A DNA stretch of 33,733 nt, taken from the NCBI GenBank assembly GCA_029762535.1, contig JARVGK010000011.1, positions 47,436-81,168 on the forward strand, written 5' to 3'. Of the stretch, positions 13,577 to 22,094 are shown one piece after another (positions within the stretch are counted from its first letter, which is position 1; each line of letters begins with the position of its first letter). The DNA comes from Thermoplasmatota archaeon. GTDB taxonomy: Archaea; Thermoplasmatota; Penumbrarchaeia; Penumbrarchaeales; Penumbrarchaeaceae. The notes beneath the pieces are model-generated. The model was not told the origin of the DNA. It did not search any database and saw nothing but the letters and a program-made list of their open reading frames with translations. The translations under genes and the position numbers were made by a program.

Positions 13577-15235
13577 ATGGCAGAAGAGGCGATCAAATCA
13601 CAATTGGCCGAGTTAATACCCGTTCGTATGTTGAACGAATTCGCCTATTGTCCCCGTCTTGCATATATCGAATGGGTACAGGGAGACTTCACAGACAATG
13701 AACATACCCTTCAAGGTACAAGGCGGCATAAGACGGTTGCCGAGGTCAAAGGCGATATTTCCGATATCGATGAGAAGAAGATCCGGGCCAGAGGCGTTAC
13801 CCTTTCTTCTGAGACCTATGGTATTATTACAAAGATGGACATAATCGATGGTGAGAATGGAGAGGTCAACCCCTTGGAGTTGAAAAAGGGAGACGGCCCC
13901 GATGAAGGAGTATGGGAAGCGGATCTGGTCCAGATAGGATCCCAGATGATGATCCTTAGGGACAATGGCATGGAATGCCACAAAGGATATGTCTATTATT
14001 CTTCAACGAACAGGAAGGTTCTTGTTCCCTTCGATGAAGCACTTGAATCAAAGGTGATCGATATCATAAACAGGATAAGATCATGTGCTGAAAAAGGGGA
14101 GATCCCGGAGCCTCTCAACGGTTCAAGAAAATGTGAAGGTTGTTCGATAGCAGGAATATGTCTTCCGGATGAGACCATTCTCTTATCGAATATCAAGGGT
14201 GAGAAAGAGATCAGATGTCTGTATGCTGCAAGAGATGATGAGAATCCTCTCGTAATTAATGAACAGGGATCTTATCTTAGCAAGAAAGGAGAAGAATTGA
14301 TTTTAAAGAAGGACAAGGAGAAATTGGGATCCGTTCGTATAATGGAGGTTTCTGATATCTCCTTGTATGGGAACGTTCAGATATCTACCCAGGCACTAGG
14401 AGAGATGATCGATAGGAACATACCCATATCCTATTTCTCATATGGAGGATGGTTCAGGGGAATGTCGCTTGGTATGCCACACAAGAATGTGGAACTCAGG
14501 ATCAAACAATATAGAGTATACAATGATGAGAATAAACGGTTGGGTTTGTCCAGAATGTTCGTTCATGGCAAGATAAAGAATGCCAGAACGCTTCTCATGA
14601 GGAACGCTGAGGGAATAAAATATGTCTGTACTGCGGAGATGAAGAGGCTTGGTGAAAAAGCTTTAAGATGCAAAACCGAAGATAGCCTTTTAGGAATAGA
14701 GGGAGCAGCGGCAAGATTATATTTCATGAGTTTTCCTCAAATGTTGAAGAACGGATTGAAGGATGGATTCGACTTCAAGAACAGGAACAGGAGGCCTCCG
14801 AAGGATCCTATAAACGCCATGCTTTCATTCTGCTATTCTCTTCTTACGAAGGATCTGACAATAGCCGCACTGAAAGTAGGATTCGATCCTTACCTTGGTT
14901 TTTATCACAAGCCCCGATATGGAAGACCTGCGCTTTCTCTTGATATCATGGAAGAGTTCAGACCGATAGTGGCTGATTCGGTAGTTATTTCAGCTATTAA
15001 CAACGAGGAGATCAAACCTGATGATTTCATTATCAGGAATCTTGGAGTCACTATGAACCCTGACGCTAGAAAAAGCCTGACATATGCATACGAGAGACGG
15101 ATGAGAACTCAGATAAAACATCCTCTTTTTGGATATCAGGTAAGTTACAGAAGGGTTCTTGAATTACAGATGAGGATTATGGCCAGATGCTTGAATGGAG
15201 AGATCGATAACTACATACCCTTCACAACGAGGTGA
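13577..15235 (+). CDS. cas4-cas1: Cas4-Cas1 fusion protein
   Basis: The spacer-acquisition integrase fused to its prespacer-processing nuclease, a hallmark of type I-G loci. The Cas4 half (about 1-200) has the first cluster cysteine in EFAYCPRLAYIEW, a PLELKKGDGPDE nuclease core, and CEGCSIAGIC with the last cysteines of the iron-sulfur cluster. The Cas1 half (about 210-552) has the catalytic Glu in LGIEGAAARLYF and the His and following Glu/Asp in GFYHKPRYGRPALSLDIMEE. All catalytic residues look intact. ATG 13577 suits the TATA box; an in-frame TTG at 13568 is less likely. It is followed closely by cas2. Confidence 0.95.
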   Translation: MAEEAIKSQLAELIPVRMLNEFAYCPRLAYIEWVQGDFTDNEHTLQGTRRHKTVAEVKGDISDIDEKKIRARGVTLSSETYGIITKMDIIDGENGEVNPLELKKGDGPDEGVWEADLVQIGSQMMILRDNGMECHKGYVYYSSTNRKVLVPFDEALESKVIDIINRIRSCAEKGEIPEPLNGSRKCEGCSIAGICLPDETILLSNIKGEKEIRCLYAARDDENPLVINEQGSYLSKKGEELILKKDKEKLGSVRIMEVSDISLYGNVQISTQALGEMIDRNIPISYFSYGGWFRGMSLGMPHKNVELRIKQYRVYNDENKRLGLSRMFVHGKIKNARTLLMRNAEGIKYVCTAEMKRLGEKALRCKTEDSLLGIEGAAARLYFMSFPQMLKNGLKDGFDFKNRNRRPPKDPINAMLSFCYSLLTKDLTIAALKVGFDPYLGFYHKPRYGRPALSLDIMEEFRPIVADSVVISAINNEEIKPDDFIIRNLGVTMNPDARKSLTYAYERRMRTQIKHPLFGYQVSYRRVLELQMRIMARCLNGEIDNYIPFTTR

Positions 15236-15241
15236 TGATAA

Positions 15242-15529
15242 CTGAACATATACATGATATGTTATGATATCGCGGATCCCAAGAGATTGCGTTATGTATA
15301 CAAGATAATGAAGGGATATGGATCTCCCATGCAGTATTCTGTGTTCAGATGCAATCTTTCTCCAAGGAAATTCCAAACATTGCTTTCTATGATCGAGGAT
15401 GTCATTGATAAGGAAGAAGATAAGGTTATGATCGTTGATCTTGGGCCTTCTGATGGGACATGGATAAACAGGTTTACTTTTATGGGAATAACAAAACCCA
15501 TAGTTGAGGAACAGGTTTATATCTTCTGA
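15242..15529 (+). CDS. cas2: CRISPR-associated protein Cas2
   Basis: A small ferredoxin-fold protein that bridges two Cas1 dimers during spacer integration. It has the expected first strand and Asp (NIYMICYDIADPKRL) and YGSPMQYSVFRCNLS, and ends VYIF. Start choice: the first in-frame ATG (15254) removes NIY from the first strand and is 20 bases from the ribosome-binding site. The CTG at 15242 restores the family N-terminus and sits at proper spacing after GAGGTG. A CTG start is unusual but is the better fit. The gene lies 6 bases after the cas1 stop and directly before the leader. Confidence 0.9.
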   Translation: MNIYMICYDIADPKRLRYVYKIMKGYGSPMQYSVFRCNLSPRKFQTLLSMIEDVIDKEEDKVMIVDLGPSDGTWINRFTFMGITKPIVEEQVYIF

Positions 15530-15746
15530 AAAATATTATGAATCGATGTTCTGGAACGGTATATTGTTTGCGAGAGGTGTGTTGGGAACACCCTCATATT
15601 CGAACCTCTCGCAAGGAGGTTATCTTGAATATAAAACTGATGTTGAACAGTTAGCCAAAGTAGTGGATAAAGGCATGTGGATCAGGTTGAAAAAGGACAT
15701 GAAAACACAACCTCTCGAAAATCTTTGTGTAAAAGTATAAATTGCT
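15530..15746 (+). promoter_or_regulatory. CRISPR leader
   Basis: This is the stretch between cas2 and the first intact repeat. It has an 11-bp perfect inverted repeat, TTGCGAGAGGT (15568-15578) / ACCTCTCGCAA (15604-15614), with a nested GTGTT-ggg-AACAC (15579-15591). AACCTCTCG recurs at 15709-15717, 30 bases before the array. GTATAAAT just before the first repeat and AATATAAAA further up are candidate promoter elements. The open frame through it (15504-15740) has no recognisable product and is judged a chance frame. Confidence 0.75.
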
Positions 15747-18700
15747 CTCTCCATGGCCTTTTGGCCGTGGCCCCATTGAAGCCGACAAATACGACGTCAT
15801 AAAGGCCGATGCGCAGATGCCTCTCCATGGCCTTTTGGCCGTGGCCCCATTGAAGCAGGGAAAACATCCGGCGATTATTTGAGCTTGAACCCGCCTCTCC
15901 ATGGCCTTTTGGCCGTGGCCCCATTGAAGCGACAATTAAGAATAATCAAACACTCTGAATCGTTCAACTCTCCATGGCCTTTTGGCCGTGGCCCCATTGA
16001 AGCAGAAACTGGAGGATCGCCCATGAATCGCGACATGCCTCTCTCCATGGCCTTTTGGCCGTGGCCCCATTGAAGCAATATAACCATGTACCCGTTATTG
16101 AACTCATCCGCCGTCTCTCCATGGCCTTTTGGCCGTGGCCCCATTGAAGCATTACTTCCGCTTCCCCGAGCTGGAGCTGGCGGAGCTCTCCATGGCCTTT
16201 TGGCCGTGGCCCCATTGAAGCCCGAATATAATGTATATGCGTTTACGTGTCCATATGCTCCTCTCCATGGCCTTTTGGCCGTGGCCCCATTGAAGCCACG
16301 GTATCGCGTTCACGAGATCTCCACCGAACTGTTGGCTCTCCATGGCCTTTTGGCCGTGGCCCCATTGAAGCGCTTCGGTGAGTCGGCCGGATGTGTCGGT
16401 TCGGGCGACTCTCCATGGCCTTTTGGCCGTGGCCCCATTGAAGCCAACAGGCTGCAGAATCAGGACGGCCTGTTCCGGAGGCCTCTCCATGGCCTTTTGG
16501 CCGTGGCCCCATTGAAGCTGTTCCTTCTCCCAGGGTATTTGCATATCCTGTGATACTCTCCATGGCCTTTTGGCCGTGGCCCCATTGAAGCAGTTATCCG
16601 GATAAGCCATCTGGCTTATGTGTTCCTCTCTCCATGGCCTTTTGGCCGTGGCCCCATTGAAGCCATCGATACTGCCCCTATCCTTGACCTTGGATAGGTC
16701 CTCTCCATGGCCTTTTGGCCGTGGCCCCATTGAAGCTCCATCCTCCAGCCCTTCTTTTGCTCAAAATCCATCCTCTCCATGGCCTTTTGGCCGTGGCCCC
16801 ATTGAAGCGTATTCGAGCCATATCGTCCCGTTGACAGGGCCGGCAGTCTCTCCATGGCCTTTTGGCCGTGGCCCCATTGAAGCTACAACAGCACATCTTT
16901 GATCTGCTCATTAACCGTGTCCTCTCCATGGCCTTTTGGCCGTGGCCCCATTGAAGCACCTTCGATAAAGGGATATATCCTTATGAGTATTTACTCTCCA
17001 TGGCCTTTTGGCCGTGGCCCCATTGAAGCGACCCGATGATGAGGGGATATATCCTATATGGGTTGACTCTCCATGGCCTTTTGGCCGTGGCCCCATTGAA
17101 GCTGGTAACAGTAGTAACAACCGTTAGACATATCGGAGCTCTCCATGGCCTTTTGGCCGTGGCCCCATTGAAGCCACCGGTTGTAACATTAGTGGTAACC
17201 TCAAAATCCACTCTCCATGGCCTTTTGGCCGTGGCCCCATTGAAGCAGCAGATAACCATCAAGGGCGACGGGCAAACGCTGGTCTCTCCATGGCCTTTTG
17301 GCCGTGGCCCCATTGAAGCATCGATCAGGAGCTTAACGGTGATGAACAGTTATACCTCTCCATGGCCTTTTGGCCGTGGCCCCATTGAAGCCTTAACCCT
17401 TCCAACAGGTTCACTTCATCTAACCCAATCTCTCCATGGCCTTTTGGCCGTGGCCCCATTGAAGCAGCGCAAGAGCGAGGATGATACGGTGATTAAGACT
17501 CCTCTCCATGGCCTTTTGGCCGTGGCCCCATTGAAGCGTGCCATTCGCTATGACCGACACAAACAGCTTGGCATTCTCTCCATGGCCTTTTGGCCGTGGC
17601 CCCATTGAAGCATTTCCGGCCATGTTTCGGTGCCTCCTCATGCTCACGTTCTCTCCATGGCCTTTTGGCCGTGGCCCCATTGAAGCGAGTTGAATACGGA
17701 GAAGAACCTGTTACTTCAGCGCACTCTCCATGGCCTTTTGGCCGTGGCCCCATTGAAGCAATTAGAGAGTGGGCGATTCGGGAAATGGACAAGATAGCTC
17801 TCCATGGCCTTTTGGCCGTGGCCCCATTGAAGCTCCTCATTCACATCATCGCATATCGTATAAATCAAGGCTCTCCATGGCCTTTTGGCCGTGGCCCCAT
17901 TGAAGCACTACCGCTGCCGTCAGACCGACCGCACTGCTTCCCCTCTCCATGGCCTTTTGGCCGTGGCCCCATTGAAGCAAGCCCAAGCTTGAGGAATGGT
18001 GGGAGGATGTGCAGGCCTCTCCATGGCCTTTTGGCCGTGGCCCCATTGAAGCGAATCAGCCGAGACTTGGCAGTACCCGGGTCGCCGACCTCTCCATGGC
18101 CTTTTGGCCGTGGCCCCATTGAAGCAACCTGCATCTCAATCCCCCGGACACGGTATTCCATTGACTCTCCATGGCCTTTTGGCCGTGGCCCCATTGAAGC
18201 TGGCCGAAGATGGAGAAATCCGAATGATGGACCATCTCTCCATGGCCTTTTGGCCGTGGCCCCATTGAAGCCACCCATGCGCCTGGATCCGCCTGTGAAT
18301 CCATCGACTCTCCATGGCCTTTTGGCCGTGGCCCCATTGAAGCTGCGACTGGTTGCTCAACGGAGGGATCGCCCATGACCGCTCTCCATGGCCTTTTGGC
18401 CGTGGCCCCATTGAAGCGGGTGAGCTGGGGTCTCTGAACTCTGGCTCACCCATCAGCTCTCCATGGCCTTTTGGCCGTGGCCCCATTGAAGCCAGTGGAC
18501 ACACACCCAGTTGTGGCATATTACTTCGCTCTCCATGGCCTTTTGGCCGTGGCCCCATTGAAGCTGCGATAGGTCGGCCAACCTTGCGAAGGGACCCATA
18601 ACCTCTCCATGGCCTTTTGGCCGTGGCCCCATTGAAGCTTTAACGGTTGCGTGTATTGTCCTGTGTGTTATGAGCTCTCCATGGCCTTTTGGCCGTGGCC

Positions 18701-19445
18701 CCATTGAAGCATGACAGGTATGTGTCCTCGCCCACGGGTGCACGGGGGCTCTCCATGGCCTTTTGGCCGTGGCCCCATTGAAGCTCCGTCAGATGTTGCG
18801 ATGGTGATGGCGTTCGAGCAGCTCTCCATGGCCTTTTGGCCGTGGCCCCATTGAAGCACTCCTCGAAGAGGATCGCCCACCCCCATGGGCGCCCCCTCTC
18901 CATGGCCTTTTGGCCGTGGCCCCATTGAAGCACAGAGGCTGAGGTCCCAGAAATGGAGGGTTGCATACTCCTCTCCATGGCCTTTTGGCCGTGGCCCCAT
19001 TGAAGCAACTCGATGACGGGACGTTTGAAATAGTGAACGGCAACTCTCCATGGCCTTTTGGCCGTGGCCCCATTGAAGCGTCAGTGGCTTTGCGTGGGAC
19101 CATGCCGAGAAGATGAACTCTCCATGGCCTTTTGGCCGTGGCCCCATTGAAGCCGAATATGGTTTTGTCAAGAACTATCTCGGTTTTATCTCTCCATGGC
19201 CTTTTGGCCGTGGCCCCATTGAAGCAAATGGGGCAGGCGGTTATGAAACCGCATTGTCAGGGCTCTCCATGGCCTTTTGGCCGTGGCCCCATTGAAGCGA
19301 CCGGATAATTTTATCGAAATCGACATTTTTTATATCTCTCCATGGCCTTTTGGCCGTGGCCCCATTGAAGCTCTGATACCTACGAGATCGAAGGCATTGC
19401 CTACAAGCGCTCTCCATGGCCTTTTGGCCGTGGCCCCATTGAGTT
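15747..19445 (+). CRISPR. CRISPR array, 51 repeats and 50 spacers (type I-G)
   Basis: The 36-bp repeat begins CTCTCCATGG, has a CCTTTTGGCCGTGG core and ends CCCCATTGAAGC. CATGGCC-tttt-GGCCGTG forms a 7-bp hairpin with one T-G pair, a suitable Cas6-type processing site. Repeats 1-50 appear identical by eye. The 51st (from 19410) loses its last bases (ATTGAGTTGC in place of ATTGAAGC), marking the trailer end. Spacers are about 35-39 bp and the mean step is 73 bp. The direction is left to right, from the cas2 side: leader first, decayed repeat last, ATTGAAGC at the repeat 3' end. The many long open frames across the array are artefacts of the repeat. Confidence 0.99.
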
Positions 19446-19454
19446 GCTCTTTTA

Positions 19455-19483
19455 AAACGCCACTTTTCTGAATAGTGGCGTTT
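19455..19483 (+). terminator. Hairpin directly after the CRISPR array
   Basis: AAACGCCACT / AGTGGCGTTT pair perfectly around a 9-base loop, beginning about 10 bases after the last decayed repeat. TTTCTG follows rather than a long T-run. It could end the pre-crRNA. Just beyond, ACGTG-t-CACGT (19489-19499) is a small palindrome. Confidence 0.6.
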
Positions 19484-19555
19484 CTGTAACGTGTCACGTA
19501 ACTTCATAAATTCCAGAACTTTGTAACTCCAAAATTACCTATCCACCCGAGGAAA

Positions 19556-19576
19556 GGATCCCCACAGAGGGGATCC
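19556..19576. other. GGATCC-type hairpin
   Basis: GGATCCCC-acaga-GGGGATCC forms an 8-bp perfect hairpin immediately before module B. It is another member of the GATC-rich intergenic hairpins seen at 3044, 3240, 4034 and 4887. Confidence 0.5.
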
Positions 19577-19584
19577 CCTTGATC

Positions 19585-19695
19585 CCTCCTCTTCGAGGAG
19601 GGGATCCGAAAAGATCCTTGGCCTTAATAGATGATCTGGAACGATATAACTTTTATAACTTTCATAACGTGAAAGCTTTCATATTTCATTATTCC
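19585..19695 (+). repeat. Module B: hairpin plus ATAAC boxes, downstream of array
   Basis: This is the direct-orientation partner of 4926-5038. It starts with the same CCTCCTC-ttc-GAGGAGG hairpin, shares GGATCC, AAAAGA and CCTTGG, and has ATAACTTTTATAACTTTC followed by ATAACGTGAA and ATTATTCC. As with module A, a short ORF with a strong AGGAGG site and then a long nuclease gene follow. It may act as promoter/operator for the DUF1016 gene or be a recombination arm. Confidence 0.65.
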
Positions 19696-19866
19696 ATAAA
19701 GATCCCATGGGGCCCTCAGGAACTTAGTGTAACAGGATCCACGAGCATAGGAGGGCATTGGCTGAAGATGAAGTGATCAAGGATACGCCATGCTGGGTAG
19801 TTCACTATCCAACTATGGACTTTCTTGAATAACAGATATAAGCAAATCGATCAGGAGGCAACGATC

Positions 19867-20058
19867 ATGGATCGAGATCCTTTGATAACCGGAGACTGGA
19901 TGATTATATCTTCCCAACACAAGACCATAACAAGTATTCATAAGAATACGGCCTCGCATGTGAAGACAGAGAACAACATGATCTCTGAAATGAACATTTT
20001 GCCGATCCTGACAGATATTACCTATTATAGGGGGCCATTTAATGTTCGGGAAGCGTAG
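19867..20058 (+). CDS. Short ORF before the DUF1016 gene, 63 aa
   Basis: It begins MDRDPLITGDWMIISSQHKT and overlaps the likely DUF1016 start by 17 bases. The main support is a perfect AGGAGG (19853-19858) eight bases before the ATG. No family is recognised and there is no membrane segment. The arrangement parallels the short ORF before cas3, although the two peptides do not resemble each other. Both may be translation-coupling leaders. The ~170 bp between module B and this ORF holds nothing else that can be supported. Confidence 0.4.
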   Translation: MDRDPLITGDWMIISSQHKTITSIHKNTASHVKTENNMISEMNILPILTDITYYRGPFNVREA

Positions 20059-21247
20059 CATGAGAAGAGGGATACTCGTAAACGATCCCGATGTTTTGCA
20101 AACAGGATCTAAAGATACATCTTTAGCATTGGATTACAAAGAAATATTGACGGGATTGAAGGATCGCGTCTACCAATCACGAATTAGAGCTGCCTTGACA
20201 GTGAACGCCGAACTCGTTCTGTTGTATTGGGAAATCGGAAGGGTCATCGTCAGTCAACAGGAAAATGCCGCTTGGGGTGATTCGGTGGTCGAGCGGCTCT
20301 CGGGAGACCTGAGAGAGGAATTCCCGGATATGAAGGGATTCTCCCTGCCAAATATCTGGAAGATGCGGCTATTCTACAATACATATCGCGAAATGAATGA
20401 TTGGCTCGTTCAAGAGGATATCTCGACACCATCAAGAGAAAATCAAGACAGTGCAATGATACGGGAAATAATCTCGACACTGTCGAGAGAAATAACGAGC
20501 AATGGTCTACCGGAGATGATCTGCGGACTTTCCTGGTCGCATCACATCGAGATATGCTCCATCCCAGAAGGGCTAGACGTGAAGTATTTCTACCTCACAA
20601 TGTCGGTAGAGGAACGCTGGTCCGTGCGTGAGCTCAGACGACAGATCGATTCGGACCTCTATACTCGCTTTGTATCTGTGAAAGATCAACCCGAGCTATG
20701 TCTCACGAATAGTCTTTCACCATCAGGGCTTCCGTTCAAGGATCACTACGTCCTCGATTTTCTCGGTCTGGGCGAAGAATTCGAGGAACGTGAACTCCGA
20801 AAGGCTATGCTGGATGACTTGCGAAAGATGTTCCTGGAATTCGGTCGGGACTTCTGTCTGATAGGAGAGGAGTGTGCTCTGATGATAGGAGGCGAGACAT
20901 TCCACATGGACCTGCTTTTGTATCATCGGCGGCTTCAATGCCTGGTCGCGGTCGAACTTAAAACTGGCAGATTCAAGCCGGAGTACGTCGGCAAGATGCT
21001 GTTCTACCTTGCTGGTCTGGATGAGCAGGTACGCATGCCGCACGAAAAACCTTCGATCGGGTTGGTCCTCTGCAAGAGCGCGAACAATATCCACGTACGG
21101 CTTGCACTTACTGAAGCGGCATCCAAGGTCGGGGTCGCCACCTATCGGACATCGATGCCCGACGAGGGATTGATAAGGAAGAGGTTGAAAGAACTACCCC
21201 TCGGTAAAATAGATCGCGTGAATCATATAAGCGCCAACACCTCATGA
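20042..21247 (+). CDS. DUF1016 / YhcG-type PD-(D/E)XK nuclease, 401 aa
   Basis: The N-terminal DUF1016 domain is recognisable: AALTVNAELVLLYWEIGRVI, then WGDSVVERLSGDLREEFPDM, GFSLPNIWKMRLF and GLSWSHHIEI. The C-terminal nuclease domain has DFLGLGEEFEERELRKAM, GGETFHMDLLLYHRRLQ and AVELKTGRFKPEYVG, supplying the D and E-x-K of the PD-(D/E)XK active site. The domain order and length are those of intact family members. Such proteins are common in restriction-like and CRISPR-adjacent defence islands, but their target is poorly defined. ATG 20060 is an alternative start. Residues ~120-155, between the two halves of the N-terminal domain, include an imperfectly repeated I-S-T-x-S-R-E motif. Confidence 0.88.
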   Translation: MFGKRSMRRGILVNDPDVLQTGSKDTSLALDYKEILTGLKDRVYQSRIRAALTVNAELVLLYWEIGRVIVSQQENAAWGDSVVERLSGDLREEFPDMKGFSLPNIWKMRLFYNTYREMNDWLVQEDISTPSRENQDSAMIREIISTLSREITSNGLPEMICGLSWSHHIEICSIPEGLDVKYFYLTMSVEERWSVRELRRQIDSDLYTRFVSVKDQPELCLTNSLSPSGLPFKDHYVLDFLGLGEEFEERELRKAMLDDLRKMFLEFGRDFCLIGEECALMIGGETFHMDLLLYHRRLQCLVAVELKTGRFKPEYVGKMLFYLAGLDEQVRMPHEKPSIGLVLCKSANNIHVRLALTEAASKVGVATYRTSMPDEGLIRKRLKELPLGKIDRVNHISANTS

Positions 21248-21264
21248 TTTGATGGTTAGCATAA

Positions 21265-21421
21265 ATGACACGACCGACCAAAGTCATCAGCCACGATTTT
21301 CCCGTGGTCGAGGTATTCTCGGAGCGCAACCTCAAGCGTATGGTCCGGTTCTTCCGGGAGCACGTTGACATATTGCCAATTGTGCCACAACTTGTGGCAC
21401 AAAGAGGTTTTATCAACTCAG
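21265..21421 (+). pseudogene. Fragment of a second DUF1016 gene
   Basis: The frame reads ISHDFPVVEVFSERNLKRMV, then RFFREHVDILPIVPQLVAQR, the middle of a DUF1016 N-terminal domain (FSERNLKRM and IVPQLVAQ are family motifs). Nothing earlier or later in that family follows. The match stops just before a decayed CRISPR repeat, so the rest of the gene has been replaced or deleted. It is not simply a copy of the intact neighbour, which has GFSLPNIWKM in the equivalent place. Confidence 0.75.
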
Positions 21422-21605
21422 AAACGAGAGGGCCACTGGCCGTGGCCCTATTGAAGCTACGATACGCTGAACGAGAACACGCTCAGCGACTACCTCTCCA
21501 TGGCCTTTTGGCCGTGGCCCCATTGAAGCCCTGCACTTGTATCAAGCAGGACGCTCCCGTTCCCCGCAGCTCTCCATGGCCTTTTGGCCGTGGCCCCATT
21601 GAAGC
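21422..21605 (+). CRISPR. Satellite CRISPR array, 3 repeats and 2 spacers
   Basis: Two perfect copies of the main repeat (21494-21529 and 21570-21605) and one decayed copy (21422-21457, last 17 bases nearly intact, first half diverged) enclose spacers of 36 and 40 bp. The orientation is the same as the main array. There is no leader or cas gene next to it; its ends join gene fragments. It was probably cut off from the main array or a sister array by recombination. If transcribed, its crRNAs would suit the same Cas proteins. Confidence 0.93.
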
Positions 21606-22077
21606 ATCTCCAATGCCCTGATATAGAAATAGATCATCAAGAGCAAGCTTTGAAAGCAGCCAATGTTCCGCCCATGAGGTTCGAGTTCACAAGTTTCGTC
21701 ACAACGATCTTCGATAGGATACCCGAGGGATCGGATATGGCTTCGGAAAAAACTTCGGAAGAAGTGTCGGGGAAAATGTCGGGAAAACGTCGGGACAAAT
21801 TCTTAATATTCTCCTTCAAAACCCTTATTTGACAATACCGGATATGGCTGTAAAGATCGGTATTTCAGAACGCTCCATTGAGCGGAATATCAGAAAACTG
21901 CAGACCACAGGTCATTTGAAGCGTATCGGTCCCGCAAAAGGCGGTCATTGGGAGGTGAATACTGATGACACAGGATTACACTGGCTATCTATTCCAACCA
22001 ACTGTTTTCAATGCAGTCTGCGAACGAAGTTATCCTACAAGACACCCGAACATTTCGAAACGCCGTTCCATTTCTGA
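21606..22077 (+). pseudogene. C-terminal remnant of an AlbA_2-type protein, frameshifted
   Basis: The first part reads ALKAANVPPMRFEFTSFVTT and EKTSEEVSGKMSGK in one frame. The continuation, QILNILLQNPYLTIPDMAVK and then IGISERSIERNIRKLQ and LKRIGPAKGGHWEV, is in another. These are the typical end of AlbA_2/AAA_4 putative DNA-binding proteins, including the final helix-turn-helix. One extra A in the A-run near 21785 would restore the frame, so a single-base deletion is enough. The N-terminal AlbA_2 domain is absent; the satellite array stands where it should be. Confidence 0.75.
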
Positions 22078-22094
22078 AATCTCCCTGGAGTGAA

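Noticed and set aside
15504..15740. 78-aa frame between cas2 and the first repeat
   Set aside because: It lies on the leader and its inverted repeat, starts inside cas2, and resembles no known protein.
15651..19507. Long overlapping open frames on both strands with repeated MAFWPWPH, HGLLAVAPLK or ATAKRPWR motifs
   Set aside because: They are translations of the CRISPR repeat, which has no stop in several frames; spacers vary and no start signals fit.
21380..21402. Perfect 11-bp palindrome TTGTGCCACAA-c-TTGTGGCACAA
   Set aside because: It encodes the conserved IVPQLVAQ segment of DUF1016, so coding constraint may explain it; its closeness to the decayed repeat is noted but not claimed as a site.
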